Assembly (NCBI RefSeq): GCF_017255185.1
Contig: NZ_JAFKCZ010000015.1
Location: 54,484-118,483, forward strand
Origin: Parahaliea mediterranea
Lineage (GTDB): Bacteria; Pseudomonadota; Gammaproteobacteria; Pseudomonadales; Halieaceae
DNA length: 64,000 nucleotides
Direction of reading: 5' to 3'
Positions 1 through 8,050 of the stretch are shown in pieces (the first letter of the stretch is position 1; every line of letters begins with the position of its first letter). The notes under the pieces were generated by a model. The model did no database searches. It had not been told where the DNA came from and saw only the letters and a program-made list of their open reading frames with translations. Made by a program: the position numbers and the translations under genes.

Positions 1-1218
1 TTCGCCGCCGACCTGTTCAACCTGAAATCGGGCCAGCGCGTGTTTCCCCTGATCGCCGCCGCCGCGGCCCTGGGCGCCCTGCTCGGCGCCGGCCTGGCGG
101 GCGACCTCGACCGGGCTCTCGGGCACGGCGGCGTCATGCTGTTTGCCGCTTGCCTGTTGTGCCTGCCCTGCTGGACGGCGGGCGGCACCGAAACCCTTAT
201 CCCCGCGGGTTCGGCTAGCCGCGCGAGCGGCCCGGGCGATTCGCCAGCCGCCCACCCCTTGCTGCAGGGCTTCGCGGTGGTGTGGCGCAGCCCGACGCTG
301 CGGCTGATCGCCGCCCTGGTGATCGTGCTCAACCTGGTCAACACCAACGGGGAGTACATCCTGGCGAGTTTCGTCACCGCCCATACCCGGGACATGAACC
401 CCGAGGCGGCGCAGCGCTGGATGACCGATTTCTACGCCAACTACCTGTTCACCACCACCGGCCTGGGCTTCTTGATCCAATTGTTCCTGGTGTCGCGCAT
501 CTACGAGCGGGTCGGCATACCCGGCGCGCTGTGCGTACTGCCGGTACTGATGATCGTCAACTACAGCCTGATTGCCCTGCTGCCCGTCCTGGCGGTAGTC
601 AAGTTGGCCCTGGTCCTGGAGAACAGCGTCAACTATTCCCTGGGCACCACCACCCGGCACGCGCTCTACCTGCCGGTGCCGCGCGAACAAAAATACGTGG
701 GCAAGCATACCGTCGACACTTTTTTCTTCCGTGTGGGCGACGTCCTCTCCGGCGGCATTGTGTTTGTCGCCAGTACCGTGATCGGCCTGGGCACTACCGG
801 GTTCGTCCTGACCAATGCCACTCTCTCGGGCCTGCTGCTCTTGATCTCGGTGGCCATCGGCCGGCGGCACCGCGACAACGCCCAACGCAGCCTGGCCAAC
901 CAGCCGCCGGTGGCGGCGGGGGACCTCGAGGACCTGTCGATACCGGCGGGGGAGCCCACGCGCCTGCAGATTGCCGCCAATACCTTCCTCGATCCCGACG
1001 TGGGGGACGCCCTGCGCTACCTCGCCTTTGCCGCCACCGGGGAGCGCCTGCCCGGCTGGGTGAAATTCGACGGGCTCAATCGCCGCTTCGACTTCCACCC
1101 CCCGGCAAACAGCGCCGGCAGCCTGCGTATCCGCGTGGTGGCCCGCGATTTCGACGGCCTGGAGGCGGAGGTCTGTTTTACCGTCACCTACGGCGTCAGC
1201 AACTTGCGGCGCTGGTAG
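1..1218 (+). CDS. ATP/ADP-translocase-like MFS membrane protein with C-terminal cadherin-like domain (5' truncated)
   Basis: The reading frame is open from the first base, so the true start lies outside the window; 405 residues are visible. The first ~290 residues form many hydrophobic helices. The stretch LNLVNTNGEYILASF is shared in pattern with the convergent neighbour (LNLVNTTGEFLLASV), which marks both as members of the Npt1/Npt2 (TLC) translocase-like family. That family exchanges nucleotides in intracellular bacteria, but its free-living members have unknown substrates. The last ~95 residues (from about base 900) are not membrane-like. They read as a cadherin/He_PIG-type Ig fold (PAGEPTRLQI, DPDVGDALRY, PGWVKFD, GSLRIRVVARD), which is odd for a carrier. 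The 3' end overlaps the convergent gene by 31 bases. Family is fairly secure; substrate is unknown. Confidence 0.72.
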   Translation, partial: FAADLFNLKSGQRVFPLIAAAAALGALLGAGLAGDLDRALGHGGVMLFAACLLCLPCWTAGGTETLIPAGSASRASGPGDSPAAHPLLQGFAVVWRSPTLRLIAALVIVLNLVNTNGEYILASFVTAHTRDMNPEAAQRWMTDFYANYLFTTTGLGFLIQLFLVSRIYERVGIPGALCVLPVLMIVNYSLIALLPVLAVVKLALVLENSVNYSLGTTTRHALYLPVPREQKYVGKHTVDTFFFRVGDVLSGGIVFVASTVIGLGTTGFVLTNATLSGLLLLISVAIGRRHRDNAQRSLANQPPVAAGDLEDLSIPAGEPTRLQIAANTFLDPDVGDALRYLAFAATGERLPGWVKFDGLNRRFDFHPPANSAGSLRIRVVARDFDGLEAEVCFTVTYGVSNLRRW

Positions 1219-2510
1219 AGGATGGCGATCACCACCGCGATATTCACCGCGGCCAGCACCGCCGCCACCGGCAGGTAGTCCATGGCCCGCATGCCCAGCA
1301 GGTTGAGGCCGGCGAAGATGATGCCCGCCTGCAGCAAATCCCCCAGGCGCTGGCCGAAGGGGTCGATCACCGCCCGCGCCTCGTACTTTTCCTGCCGCGA
1401 CAGGGGCAGGTAAAGCATCTGCCGCACGGTATTCTGCAGCGAGTAGTCGAGACTGTTGTCCACGACCTTGAAATAGCGAAACCAGGCCATCACCGGCAGC
1501 AGCGCCAGCGCGCTGTAGCCCAGAAACACCACCACCGGCGTAAACAGCAGCGCCGCGCCAAATCCCGCCACCCGCAGCAGGCGCGACACCAGGAAATACT
1601 GAATGAGCACCCCGGAGAAGTTCACGAAAAAGTAAAAGGTGCTGTAGAAACGGCCGACATAAGTGCCCTTGTCCACCAGAATATCGCCCGCGGCGCTGCC
1701 CTGGGCGTAAAGCGCCTCCAACACCGAGGCGAGCAGGAACTCGCCGGTGGTGTTGACCAGGTTGAGCAGGATAACGAACACCGCCATCAACAGCAGGTAG
1801 CGCTTGCCGAGTACCAGCTGGAATCCGGCCATCAGCGAAGGCTGCGCCACTTCCCCGCTTTCCGGCCGGCCCCGGGCGGATTCGGGTACCGAACGGGTGG
1901 CAAAACGCGCCGGCAGTGACGCCAGTAACAGCGTTACCGCCCCGCAGGTCATGAGGCCGTAGGCGTCCAGGTGATTCACCAGCTCCCGCGACACCGCCGA
2001 ACCGACCCACGCGCCGATGGAGGCCCCCAGGGCCACGATCACAAACAGGCGCTCACCCGCCTCGCGGCTGTACAGCTCCGAGGCAAAGGCCCAGAACTGG
2101 GCGATGATCATCACGCTGTAGGCCCCCAGCCAAACGAAATAGGGCATCGAGACCGGCACCGCGAAAACGCTCCCCAGCACCGCGAAAGCCAACAGGGTCG
2201 CCACGCAGATCGCGGTGACGATACGCATGAAACGATAGCTGGTGAAGCGGCGGGAGAACTTGCCGTACAGCGGAATGAACACCAGCAGCAGGAGCGCCTG
2301 CAGGGCCACCGCGTAACTGCGAATCTCCGCGGTGCCCTCGGTGAGGATCAACATCTCCCGGGCGGGCTTGAGCAGGTAGGCGGTCAGCAGGATCAGGAAC
2401 AGGCTGGCGAACATCGCCGCGATTCCCGCTCCCTCCCCCGGGCGCAAATCCACGCCCAACAACAGGGTGCGCTTCAACGACCCCCTGATCCCCCCCGCGA
2501 CCGCGACCAT
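1188..2510 (-). CDS. ATP/ADP-translocase-like (Npt1/Npt2 family) membrane protein
   Basis: This is a 440-residue integral membrane protein with about 12 hydrophobic segments. The N-terminal LLTAYLLKPAREMLIL and EIRSYAVALQALLLL motifs are typical of proteobacterial Npt1/Npt2-type translocases. It resembles the left-hand partial gene, but it ends in a short basic tail (YQRRKLL) without the cadherin-like domain. The start at 2510 has only a weak G-rich ribosome-binding stretch; an in-frame TTG about 13 codons downstream (LKRTLLL) is an alternative. The gene is convergent with and overlaps its homologue by 31 bases at the 3' ends. It begins 22 bases after the stop of the phosphoesterase-kinase gene on the same strand, so the two may be co-transcribed. 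The transported substrate cannot be read from sequence. Confidence 0.75.
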   Translation of the reverse strand: MVAVAGGIRGSLKRTLLLGVDLRPGEGAGIAAMFASLFLILLTAYLLKPAREMLILTEGTAEIRSYAVALQALLLLVFIPLYGKFSRRFTSYRFMRIVTAICVATLLAFAVLGSVFAVPVSMPYFVWLGAYSVMIIAQFWAFASELYSREAGERLFVIVALGASIGAWVGSAVSRELVNHLDAYGLMTCGAVTLLLASLPARFATRSVPESARGRPESGEVAQPSLMAGFQLVLGKRYLLLMAVFVILLNLVNTTGEFLLASVLEALYAQGSAAGDILVDKGTYVGRFYSTFYFFVNFSGVLIQYFLVSRLLRVAGFGAALLFTPVVVFLGYSALALLPVMAWFRYFKVVDNSLDYSLQNTVRQMLYLPLSRQEKYEARAVIDPFGQRLGDLLQAGIIFAGLNLLGMRAMDYLPVAAVLAAVNIAVVIAILYQRRKLLTP

Positions 2511-2532
2511 GGCCAGCCCCGCCCCGGATTAC

Positions 2533-4458
2533 CTACTCGTCGCCCGAACGCACGGCCTCTTTCACGATGAGGTCCCTGCGCTCCAGGATGGCCTCGATCT
2601 GGCGCGGGTGGAGGTAGGGTCGCAACTGCGCGTCGAGTGTATCCGCGGACAGGGCCCGCAGACGATCGAGCAACAGGTCCGACACCATCACATCCACCTT
2701 GCGGTATTGCTTGGGACGCCGGGCATCAGTGCGGAACGCGCGACTGTGGTCGATGAAACGCAGCATGTAGTCATCCTGGGTCCACAGGATATTGGTGAGG
2801 TTGCGGTCGTCGTTGTGAATCAGGATGTCGAACACAAAGCGCAGGCGGTATTGCTCGTACTGCTTGCAATAGCTGTTGAACGGCAGTTCCCGCGCCAGGC
2901 GGTCGCGCTCGTTGATGGTGTTGTCCGCCCAGTCCGACAGCGCCCCCTCGTCGCCCTCCACCTCGCCGATCACCGCCGTGGGCACCATCTGCAGGCCCAG
3001 CATGCGGTCCAGTTTGTAGGCCGCCACGTCGTAGACGTAGCGGTCGCTGTCGTCGTAGCGCCGTGCGATATAGCGGGCCTTGTCCTGCAAGCCCGGCGCG
3101 GAATCTTCGTATTTGAAGGCGGCAATATTAACCACGCCGCCCCGCTCCTGCCGCACCCGCTTCGGCTTGGTGATGCCGGTGCCAATGGCCTCCACCTCGG
3201 TCACCGGCGCCTCGCGCATGAACTGCTCCAGCGCCGCATCGCTCATGCCCGACAGTTCCATGGCGAGGTCCCGGGTCTCGGCCACCGGTTGCGAGGGCGC
3301 CTCGCCCAGGTAGTGCACGCGGCTTTCCCCACCTTCGCTCACCAGGGCGGAGGCCCGGCCCTTGTACACCGCCTTGAGCATCCCGGTATCCAGGCGGATC
3401 ACCAGCCCGTCCATGCGCGCTTGCACATCGCCGGTGGTGGGCGTGTGGCCCACCACCAGCTGTTTCGCCCCCACCCGCTTGAGGAAGCGTTCAGTGTTCC
3501 ACGACTCGGCGTAGGGGTGGCACAGGGCGCTGCCCCGGTACCAGTTGAGGCTGTCGTCGCTGAACAGGAAGGCGGTCTGCAGATCGAACACCCGCTGCAG
3601 CGGGTCAAACCACGCCGCGCGCACCCCCGGGTTGTCCGCCGCGAAGTCCTCGGCGCGGGCGTTGAGGAATTGCAGGCGGTCGTGGTAGCCGACAAACCAG
3701 GGCATGACCCCCGCCTCCCGCAGTTGCGCCATGCTGTCGAGGAATGCGCGCAGCTCCTCCCCCATGGTCTCGTTCAACTCCGCCAGGCTGCGCTCGGCCG
3801 GGTCGCGGGCAATACCGCCATGCATGTAGACCTTGTCGTTGACGCGTATGACAAAGGACTGGCGCAGCAGCCAGTCGCCGATCTCACCGCCGGGAGAAAA
3901 AGCCTTGCGCAGGGCGACGAAGCCCGGCGGATACTGACGCTCAAAAGTCTCGCGGACCGCCGCCTCTTCACCGTCGGCGTGAACCCGCCGGTAGTCCCGC
4001 CACAGGGCCTCGCGCTCCGCCGGGTTCTCGTCGGGGGCAAAGGCGGCAAACTCCGCGGGGGACACGTAGCGCAGGTCCCCGGTCATCACCATCACCTCGT
4101 GATTGCCCAGGGTCATGTGCACCGCCCCGCCGGCGGCCTCCGCCTGGCGCTGCAGCTTCATCATCAGCTCGACCACCTTGCGCGAGCCCGGGCCGCGGTC
4201 GACCAGGTCCCCAACGGACACCAGGTGGGTTGCGCCCGCGGCCCAGTCGAGGGCGTCGTCGACCACCCCCAGCTGCCGCAGCAGGGCGGTCCAGTCCTCA
4301 TAGGCGCCGTGTACATCGGCAAAGGCCACCACCCGGCTGTCGGTATCGAACGCGTAGGGCGACGCCGCAGCTGCCGGCGCCACCAGCCGGGGCAGGACGA
4401 AGGCTATCAACATGCCCAGCAACGCACCGTTCAGGAGGACTTTGCCTAGTTTGCGCAT
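2533..4458 (-). CDS. exported metallophosphoesterase fused to a PI-kinase/HipA-like kinase domain
   Basis: This is a 641-residue protein. Residues 1-32 form a hydrophobic signal peptide ending in APAAAA. Residues 43-360 are a calcineurin-like phosphoesterase with the family motifs in order: DVHG (48-51), GDLVDRG (83-89), GNHE (118-121) and VVGHTP further on. Residues ~430-600 read as an atypical protein/lipid-kinase fold. These include a candidate ATP-anchoring Lys449 in IAAFKYED, a helix-C-like AAYKLDRMLGL..VP, a catalytic-loop-like HNDDRNLTN (548-556) and a metal-binding IDHSRAF (569-575) in place of DFG. HNDDRN-x-TN plus IDH is the pattern of PI3/4-kinase, HipA and FAM20-type kinases. The phosphoesterase call is firm; the kinase call is inferred from motifs. 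The gene is divergent from the helicase and 22 bases upstream of the translocase-like gene. Confidence 0.78.
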   Translation of the reverse strand: MRKLGKVLLNGALLGMLIAFVLPRLVAPAAAASPYAFDTDSRVVAFADVHGAYEDWTALLRQLGVVDDALDWAAGATHLVSVGDLVDRGPGSRKVVELMMKLQRQAEAAGGAVHMTLGNHEVMVMTGDLRYVSPAEFAAFAPDENPAEREALWRDYRRVHADGEEAAVRETFERQYPPGFVALRKAFSPGGEIGDWLLRQSFVIRVNDKVYMHGGIARDPAERSLAELNETMGEELRAFLDSMAQLREAGVMPWFVGYHDRLQFLNARAEDFAADNPGVRAAWFDPLQRVFDLQTAFLFSDDSLNWYRGSALCHPYAESWNTERFLKRVGAKQLVVGHTPTTGDVQARMDGLVIRLDTGMLKAVYKGRASALVSEGGESRVHYLGEAPSQPVAETRDLAMELSGMSDAALEQFMREAPVTEVEAIGTGITKPKRVRQERGGVVNIAAFKYEDSAPGLQDKARYIARRYDDSDRYVYDVAAYKLDRMLGLQMVPTAVIGEVEGDEGALSDWADNTINERDRLARELPFNSYCKQYEQYRLRFVFDILIHNDDRNLTNILWTQDDYMLRFIDHSRAFRTDARRPKQYRKVDVMVSDLLLDRLRALSADTLDAQLRPYLHPRQIEAILERRDLIVKEAVRSGDE

Positions 4459-4576
4459 GTGCGGTCTCGCATTTGCCGGTGACAGGGCTGAGTCTAGACG
4501 AGTTTCCCCGCCACTGCCCGGGAGCCCGGCGATTGCGGTAAACTTGCCGCTCCCGTTTCAGCCTGGAATACCCGCC

Positions 4577-5911
4577 GTGTTTGATACCATCTCCCTGGAC
4601 CGCCGCCTTCACCTTGCCCTGGAGGCCATGGACCTGCAGCGCGCCACGGCGGTGCAGGAGCAGGTGCTCCCCCGCGCCCTGGCCGGCGCCGACCTCAAGG
4701 TCTCGGCGGAAACCGGCAGCGGCAAGACCCTGGCCTACCTGATACCCGCCGTGCAGCGCCTGCTGGAGGGCGGCGCGCGGCGCAACGCGGGTACCCTGGT
4801 CCTGGTCCTGGTGCCCACCCGCGAACTGGCCCGGCAGGTCTTGCGGGAGTGCCGCCGACTGATCGACAAATCCCCCCTGGAGGCCGCGGCGCTCACCGGC
4901 GGCGCCGACTTCAAGTACCAGAAATCGGTGCTGCGAAAAAACCCGGAACTGCTGGTGGCCACTCCCGGCCGCCTGCTGGAGCACTGCGAGAAGGGCAGCG
5001 CGGACCTGGCCTCGCTCGAGGTCCTGGTACTGGACGAGGCGGACCGCATGCTGGACATGGGCTTTCGCGAGGACGTGTTGAAGATCGGCGGGTATTGCGC
5101 CCCGGAGCGCCAGACCCTGCTGCTGTCCGCGACCCTGCGGGTGAAAGGCATGAGCGATCTCACCAGCACCCTGTTGCGCGACCCGGAGGCCATCGCCATC
5201 GGCGAGGTGCGCCAGGCCCACGGCAACATCCACCACCAGCGCATCCTGGCGGACGGTGTGGAGCACAAAAACAAACTGCTACTGGCCCTGCTCGAGGACG
5301 CCAGGGGGCGGCGCAGCCTGGTGTTCGCCAACAAGCGCAGCACCGTGGACCGCCTCACCGGCCTGCTCGGGCACCACGGCATCCGCTGCGACAGCCTGCA
5401 CGGCGAGATGAGCACGGAGGAGCGCAAGCGGGTCGTGGCGGCGTTCCGCGAGGGCAAGATCGACGTGCTCTGCGCCTCCGACCTCGCCGCCCGCGGCCTC
5501 GATGTGCCGGACATCGACACGGTGATCAACTACGACCTGCCCCACAGCGGCGACGACTACCTGCACCGCAGCGGCCGCACGGCCCGCGCCGGCGCCAGCG
5601 GCACCGCGATTTCCCTGGTGGACGCCGGCCAGTGGAACCTGATGGCCAGTATCCAGCGCTACCTCAAAACCGAGTTCGAGGCGCGCGCCCTGCCGGGGCT
5701 CAAGGCGAAGTACAGCGGGCCGAAGAAGATCAAGGGCTCTGGCAAGGCCGCCGGCAGCAAGAAGAAGAAACCGTCCGGGGCCAAGGCCAAGCAGCGCGCG
5801 CGCGACACCAAAAACAAGGGCAAACCGAAACGCAAGGACTCTGCCGAGAGCGCGACACGGACCCCGGTCAATGACGGCACCGGGCCGCTGATGAAAAAGC
5901 GGCGGAGCTGA
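4577..5911 (+). CDS. DEAD-box ATP-dependent RNA helicase
   Basis: This is a 444-residue helicase if started at the GTG of 4577. That start puts the Q motif (F..ISLD..L..AL....QRATAVQEQ) at the N-terminus as in SrmB/RhlE relatives; the upstream ATG at 4412 would overlap the divergent gene and add 55 non-homologous residues. Motifs seen in order are AETGSGKT (44-51), PTRELA, TPGRL, VLDEAD, SATL, the RecA2 motif RSLVFANK, RGLDVPD and HRSGRTARAG. The last ~70 residues are a Lys/Arg-rich tail expected to bind RNA. The protein is expected to act in cytoplasmic RNA remodelling (ribosome assembly or mRNA turnover); which paralogue it is cannot be decided here. Confidence 0.9.
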   Translation: MFDTISLDRRLHLALEAMDLQRATAVQEQVLPRALAGADLKVSAETGSGKTLAYLIPAVQRLLEGGARRNAGTLVLVLVPTRELARQVLRECRRLIDKSPLEAAALTGGADFKYQKSVLRKNPELLVATPGRLLEHCEKGSADLASLEVLVLDEADRMLDMGFREDVLKIGGYCAPERQTLLLSATLRVKGMSDLTSTLLRDPEAIAIGEVRQAHGNIHHQRILADGVEHKNKLLLALLEDARGRRSLVFANKRSTVDRLTGLLGHHGIRCDSLHGEMSTEERKRVVAAFREGKIDVLCASDLAARGLDVPDIDTVINYDLPHSGDDYLHRSGRTARAGASGTAISLVDAGQWNLMASIQRYLKTEFEARALPGLKAKYSGPKKIKGSGKAAGSKKKKPSGAKAKQRARDTKNKGKPKRKDSAESATRTPVNDGTGPLMKKRRS

Positions 5912-5936
5912 CTGTCACGCCCCGCCGCCGCAGCGC

Positions 5937-7988
5937 CTAGTCGCCGGACTCCGGGGCGTAACGCCCGAACCACTCCAGAATCGCCGCCACCTTGCCAATC
6001 AACTGGCTCGGCCGCTTGTAGATGCTGTGGGAGGCGCCAGGCATGCGCACCATGGCGGTATCGACCCCGCGCAGTTTCAATGCCTGGTAGTACTGCTCAG
6101 TCTCCGGCATCGGCGTGCGCAGGTCGGCCTCGCCGGTCAGCAGCATGGTCGGGGTCGTCACATTGCCCACCTTCGACAGCGGCGAGCGCTCCCAGTAGGC
6201 CATGGGCGTCTCCCAGGGCATCTTGTCGAACCAGTATTTGGTGAAGAATGGCGACATATCGGCGGTGAGCACGAAACTGGTCCAGTTGATCACCGGTTTG
6301 GCCACCACCGCGGCGCGGAAGCGGTCGGTGTTGCCGACAATCCAGGCGGTGAGCAGACCACCGCCGGAGCCGCCGGTGACGTAGAGCTGCGCCGGGTCGA
6401 CGTAGCCTTGCTCGATCACCGCGTCCACCGCGGACATCAGGTCGTCGTAGTCCTGGCTGGGGTAGTTGTGGTGAATCAGGTTGCCAAAGTCCTCGCCATA
6501 ACTGGTGCTGCCCCGGGGATTAACGTAGAGCACGACATAACCGGCCGCGGCATAGAGCTGGACCTCCGCGGCGAAGTGCGGGCCGTAGGCGGCGAAGGGA
6601 CCGCCGTGAATCTCCAGGATCAGGGGGTAGCGCTGGTCGGGATCGAAACCCGGGGGCCTGGCGACCCAGGCCTGGATGTCGCGGCCGTCGTGACTGGACT
6701 TCAGCCATAACTCCTCCACCTCGGCCAGGTCCCGGTACTCGAGCAAACTGGCGTTGAGGTGGGTCAGCTGGCGGTTTTTGCCGCGCTCGCCCACGGAGAT
6801 GTCCGCCGGCGACGCCGGCGTGCCCGACGTGAAGGCGTAGACACCGTCGCCGCCCACGGCGAAATCCGCCCCGGTGTAGGGCCGCCCGAGGGATTTGCCC
6901 CCCAGGTTGCGGGCGAGAATGTCCATGTCGCCATCGAGATCGACAGCCGCCAGCACCGTGGCGCCCTTGTCGTCGTACTGGAACAGGATTCGGCGACCGT
7001 CCGCCGACCACTGCGGGTCACCGACACTGCGATCCAGATCGGCGAGCAACTCGCGCCGGTCGCCGCCATCGCTGCCCATGACGTAGAGGCGATTGCGGTG
7101 GTAGCCCATGCGACGGTCGTCCCATCCGACATAGGCGATGCGCTTGCCGTCGGGGGACACCGCCAGGTCGCCGTCGGGGCCCCGGCGATCGGCCAGGGTG
7201 GTGAACTCGCCGCTGGCCAGGTCGACCCGGTAGATATCGGTATTGGCGACATCCAGGGCCCAGTCCGGGTTGCGGTTGGCCGAGACGTACAACGCCTTGC
7301 CGTCGGCGGACCAGGCGATACTGCCGTCGTGGTGGAAATCCCCCGAGGTGACCTGGCGGGGGCTGCCCCCATCCGCGGGAATGACGAAGACCTGGCTATA
7401 GCCGTGGGGTTTGTCACCGCTGCCGTCGTGGCGGTACACCGCGCGGTCCACCACCACCGGTGGCGGGGCCCAGTCGGCGCCCTCGGGCTTTCTTGGCAGT
7501 TGCCCCATGGTCGGAGGGTCCGTGGGCACGCGCATGGCGAAGGCCAGCCACTCGCCGTCCGGGGACCAGGCCAGGTTCTTGGGCTTCTCCGGCAGCCGGG
7601 TCAGCTGCGCCACCCGGGGGCTGTCCAGCCAGGCGACAAACAGCTGCGAGCCCACATCGTCCTTGTGGACATACGCGACCCGCGAATCATCGGCGGACAG
7701 CACCGGACCGCTGATATTATTGGGGCCGGTGGTGATCGGGCGCTGCTCGCCGGTACCCAGGTCCACCAGCCACAAATTGGCCCGCGACTTGTCCTTCATG
7801 ATGTCCATGTCGTGGCGCAGGTACAGCACCTGCTCGCCCTCGCTATCGACCAGCGGGTCGCTGGCGTAGCGCAACTGGAACACGTCTTCCAGTGAAAATT
7901 TCGGCGCGGCCAGGGCGCCGGCCGCAAAGCCCAGGGACAGCGCCGCCGCCAGGCACTGGGTGAATCTAATCCGACCGAGTCTGTTCAT
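5937..7988 (-). CDS. S9 family prolyl oligopeptidase-type peptidase (dipeptidyl/acylaminoacyl peptidase)
   Basis: This is a 683-residue exported peptidase. Its signal peptide covers about residues 1-27 (AAALSLGFAAGALAA). The N-terminal half has repeated WSPDG/WSADG blades of a WD40/TolB-like beta-propeller. The C-terminal alpha/beta-hydrolase domain has the nucleophile elbow GGSGGG (Ser541), an acid in GEADLRTP (Asp622) and the histidine in GASHSIYKRP (His654), so the Ser-Asp-His triad is complete. A GGAAGGA-like ribosome-binding site precedes the ATG at 7988. The probable role is periplasmic peptide degradation. The gene is convergent with the helicase, with a 25-base gap, and divergent from oligopeptidase A. 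Confidence 0.9.
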   Translation of the reverse strand: MNRLGRIRFTQCLAAALSLGFAAGALAAPKFSLEDVFQLRYASDPLVDSEGEQVLYLRHDMDIMKDKSRANLWLVDLGTGEQRPITTGPNNISGPVLSADDSRVAYVHKDDVGSQLFVAWLDSPRVAQLTRLPEKPKNLAWSPDGEWLAFAMRVPTDPPTMGQLPRKPEGADWAPPPVVVDRAVYRHDGSGDKPHGYSQVFVIPADGGSPRQVTSGDFHHDGSIAWSADGKALYVSANRNPDWALDVANTDIYRVDLASGEFTTLADRRGPDGDLAVSPDGKRIAYVGWDDRRMGYHRNRLYVMGSDGGDRRELLADLDRSVGDPQWSADGRRILFQYDDKGATVLAAVDLDGDMDILARNLGGKSLGRPYTGADFAVGGDGVYAFTSGTPASPADISVGERGKNRQLTHLNASLLEYRDLAEVEELWLKSSHDGRDIQAWVARPPGFDPDQRYPLILEIHGGPFAAYGPHFAAEVQLYAAAGYVVLYVNPRGSTSYGEDFGNLIHHNYPSQDYDDLMSAVDAVIEQGYVDPAQLYVTGGSGGGLLTAWIVGNTDRFRAAVVAKPVINWTSFVLTADMSPFFTKYWFDKMPWETPMAYWERSPLSKVGNVTTPTMLLTGEADLRTPMPETEQYYQALKLRGVDTAMVRMPGASHSIYKRPSQLIGKVAAILEWFGRYAPESGD

Positions 7989-8050
7989 TCCTTCCCCCCG
8001 TGTATATCAGTTACCATGGGCTCCCGCTTTACCAATACGCTGTCACCGCC

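Noticed and set aside
2467..4449. 660-codon open frame opposite the phosphoesterase-kinase gene
   Set aside because: His/Arg/Val-rich shadow with no recognisable domain; the minus strand has a signal peptide and catalytic motifs.
4412..4576. N-terminal extension of the DEAD-box helicase from ATG 4412
   Set aside because: It would overlap the divergent gene's start, and the added 55 residues do not resemble helicase sequence; the Q motif begins right at GTG 4577.
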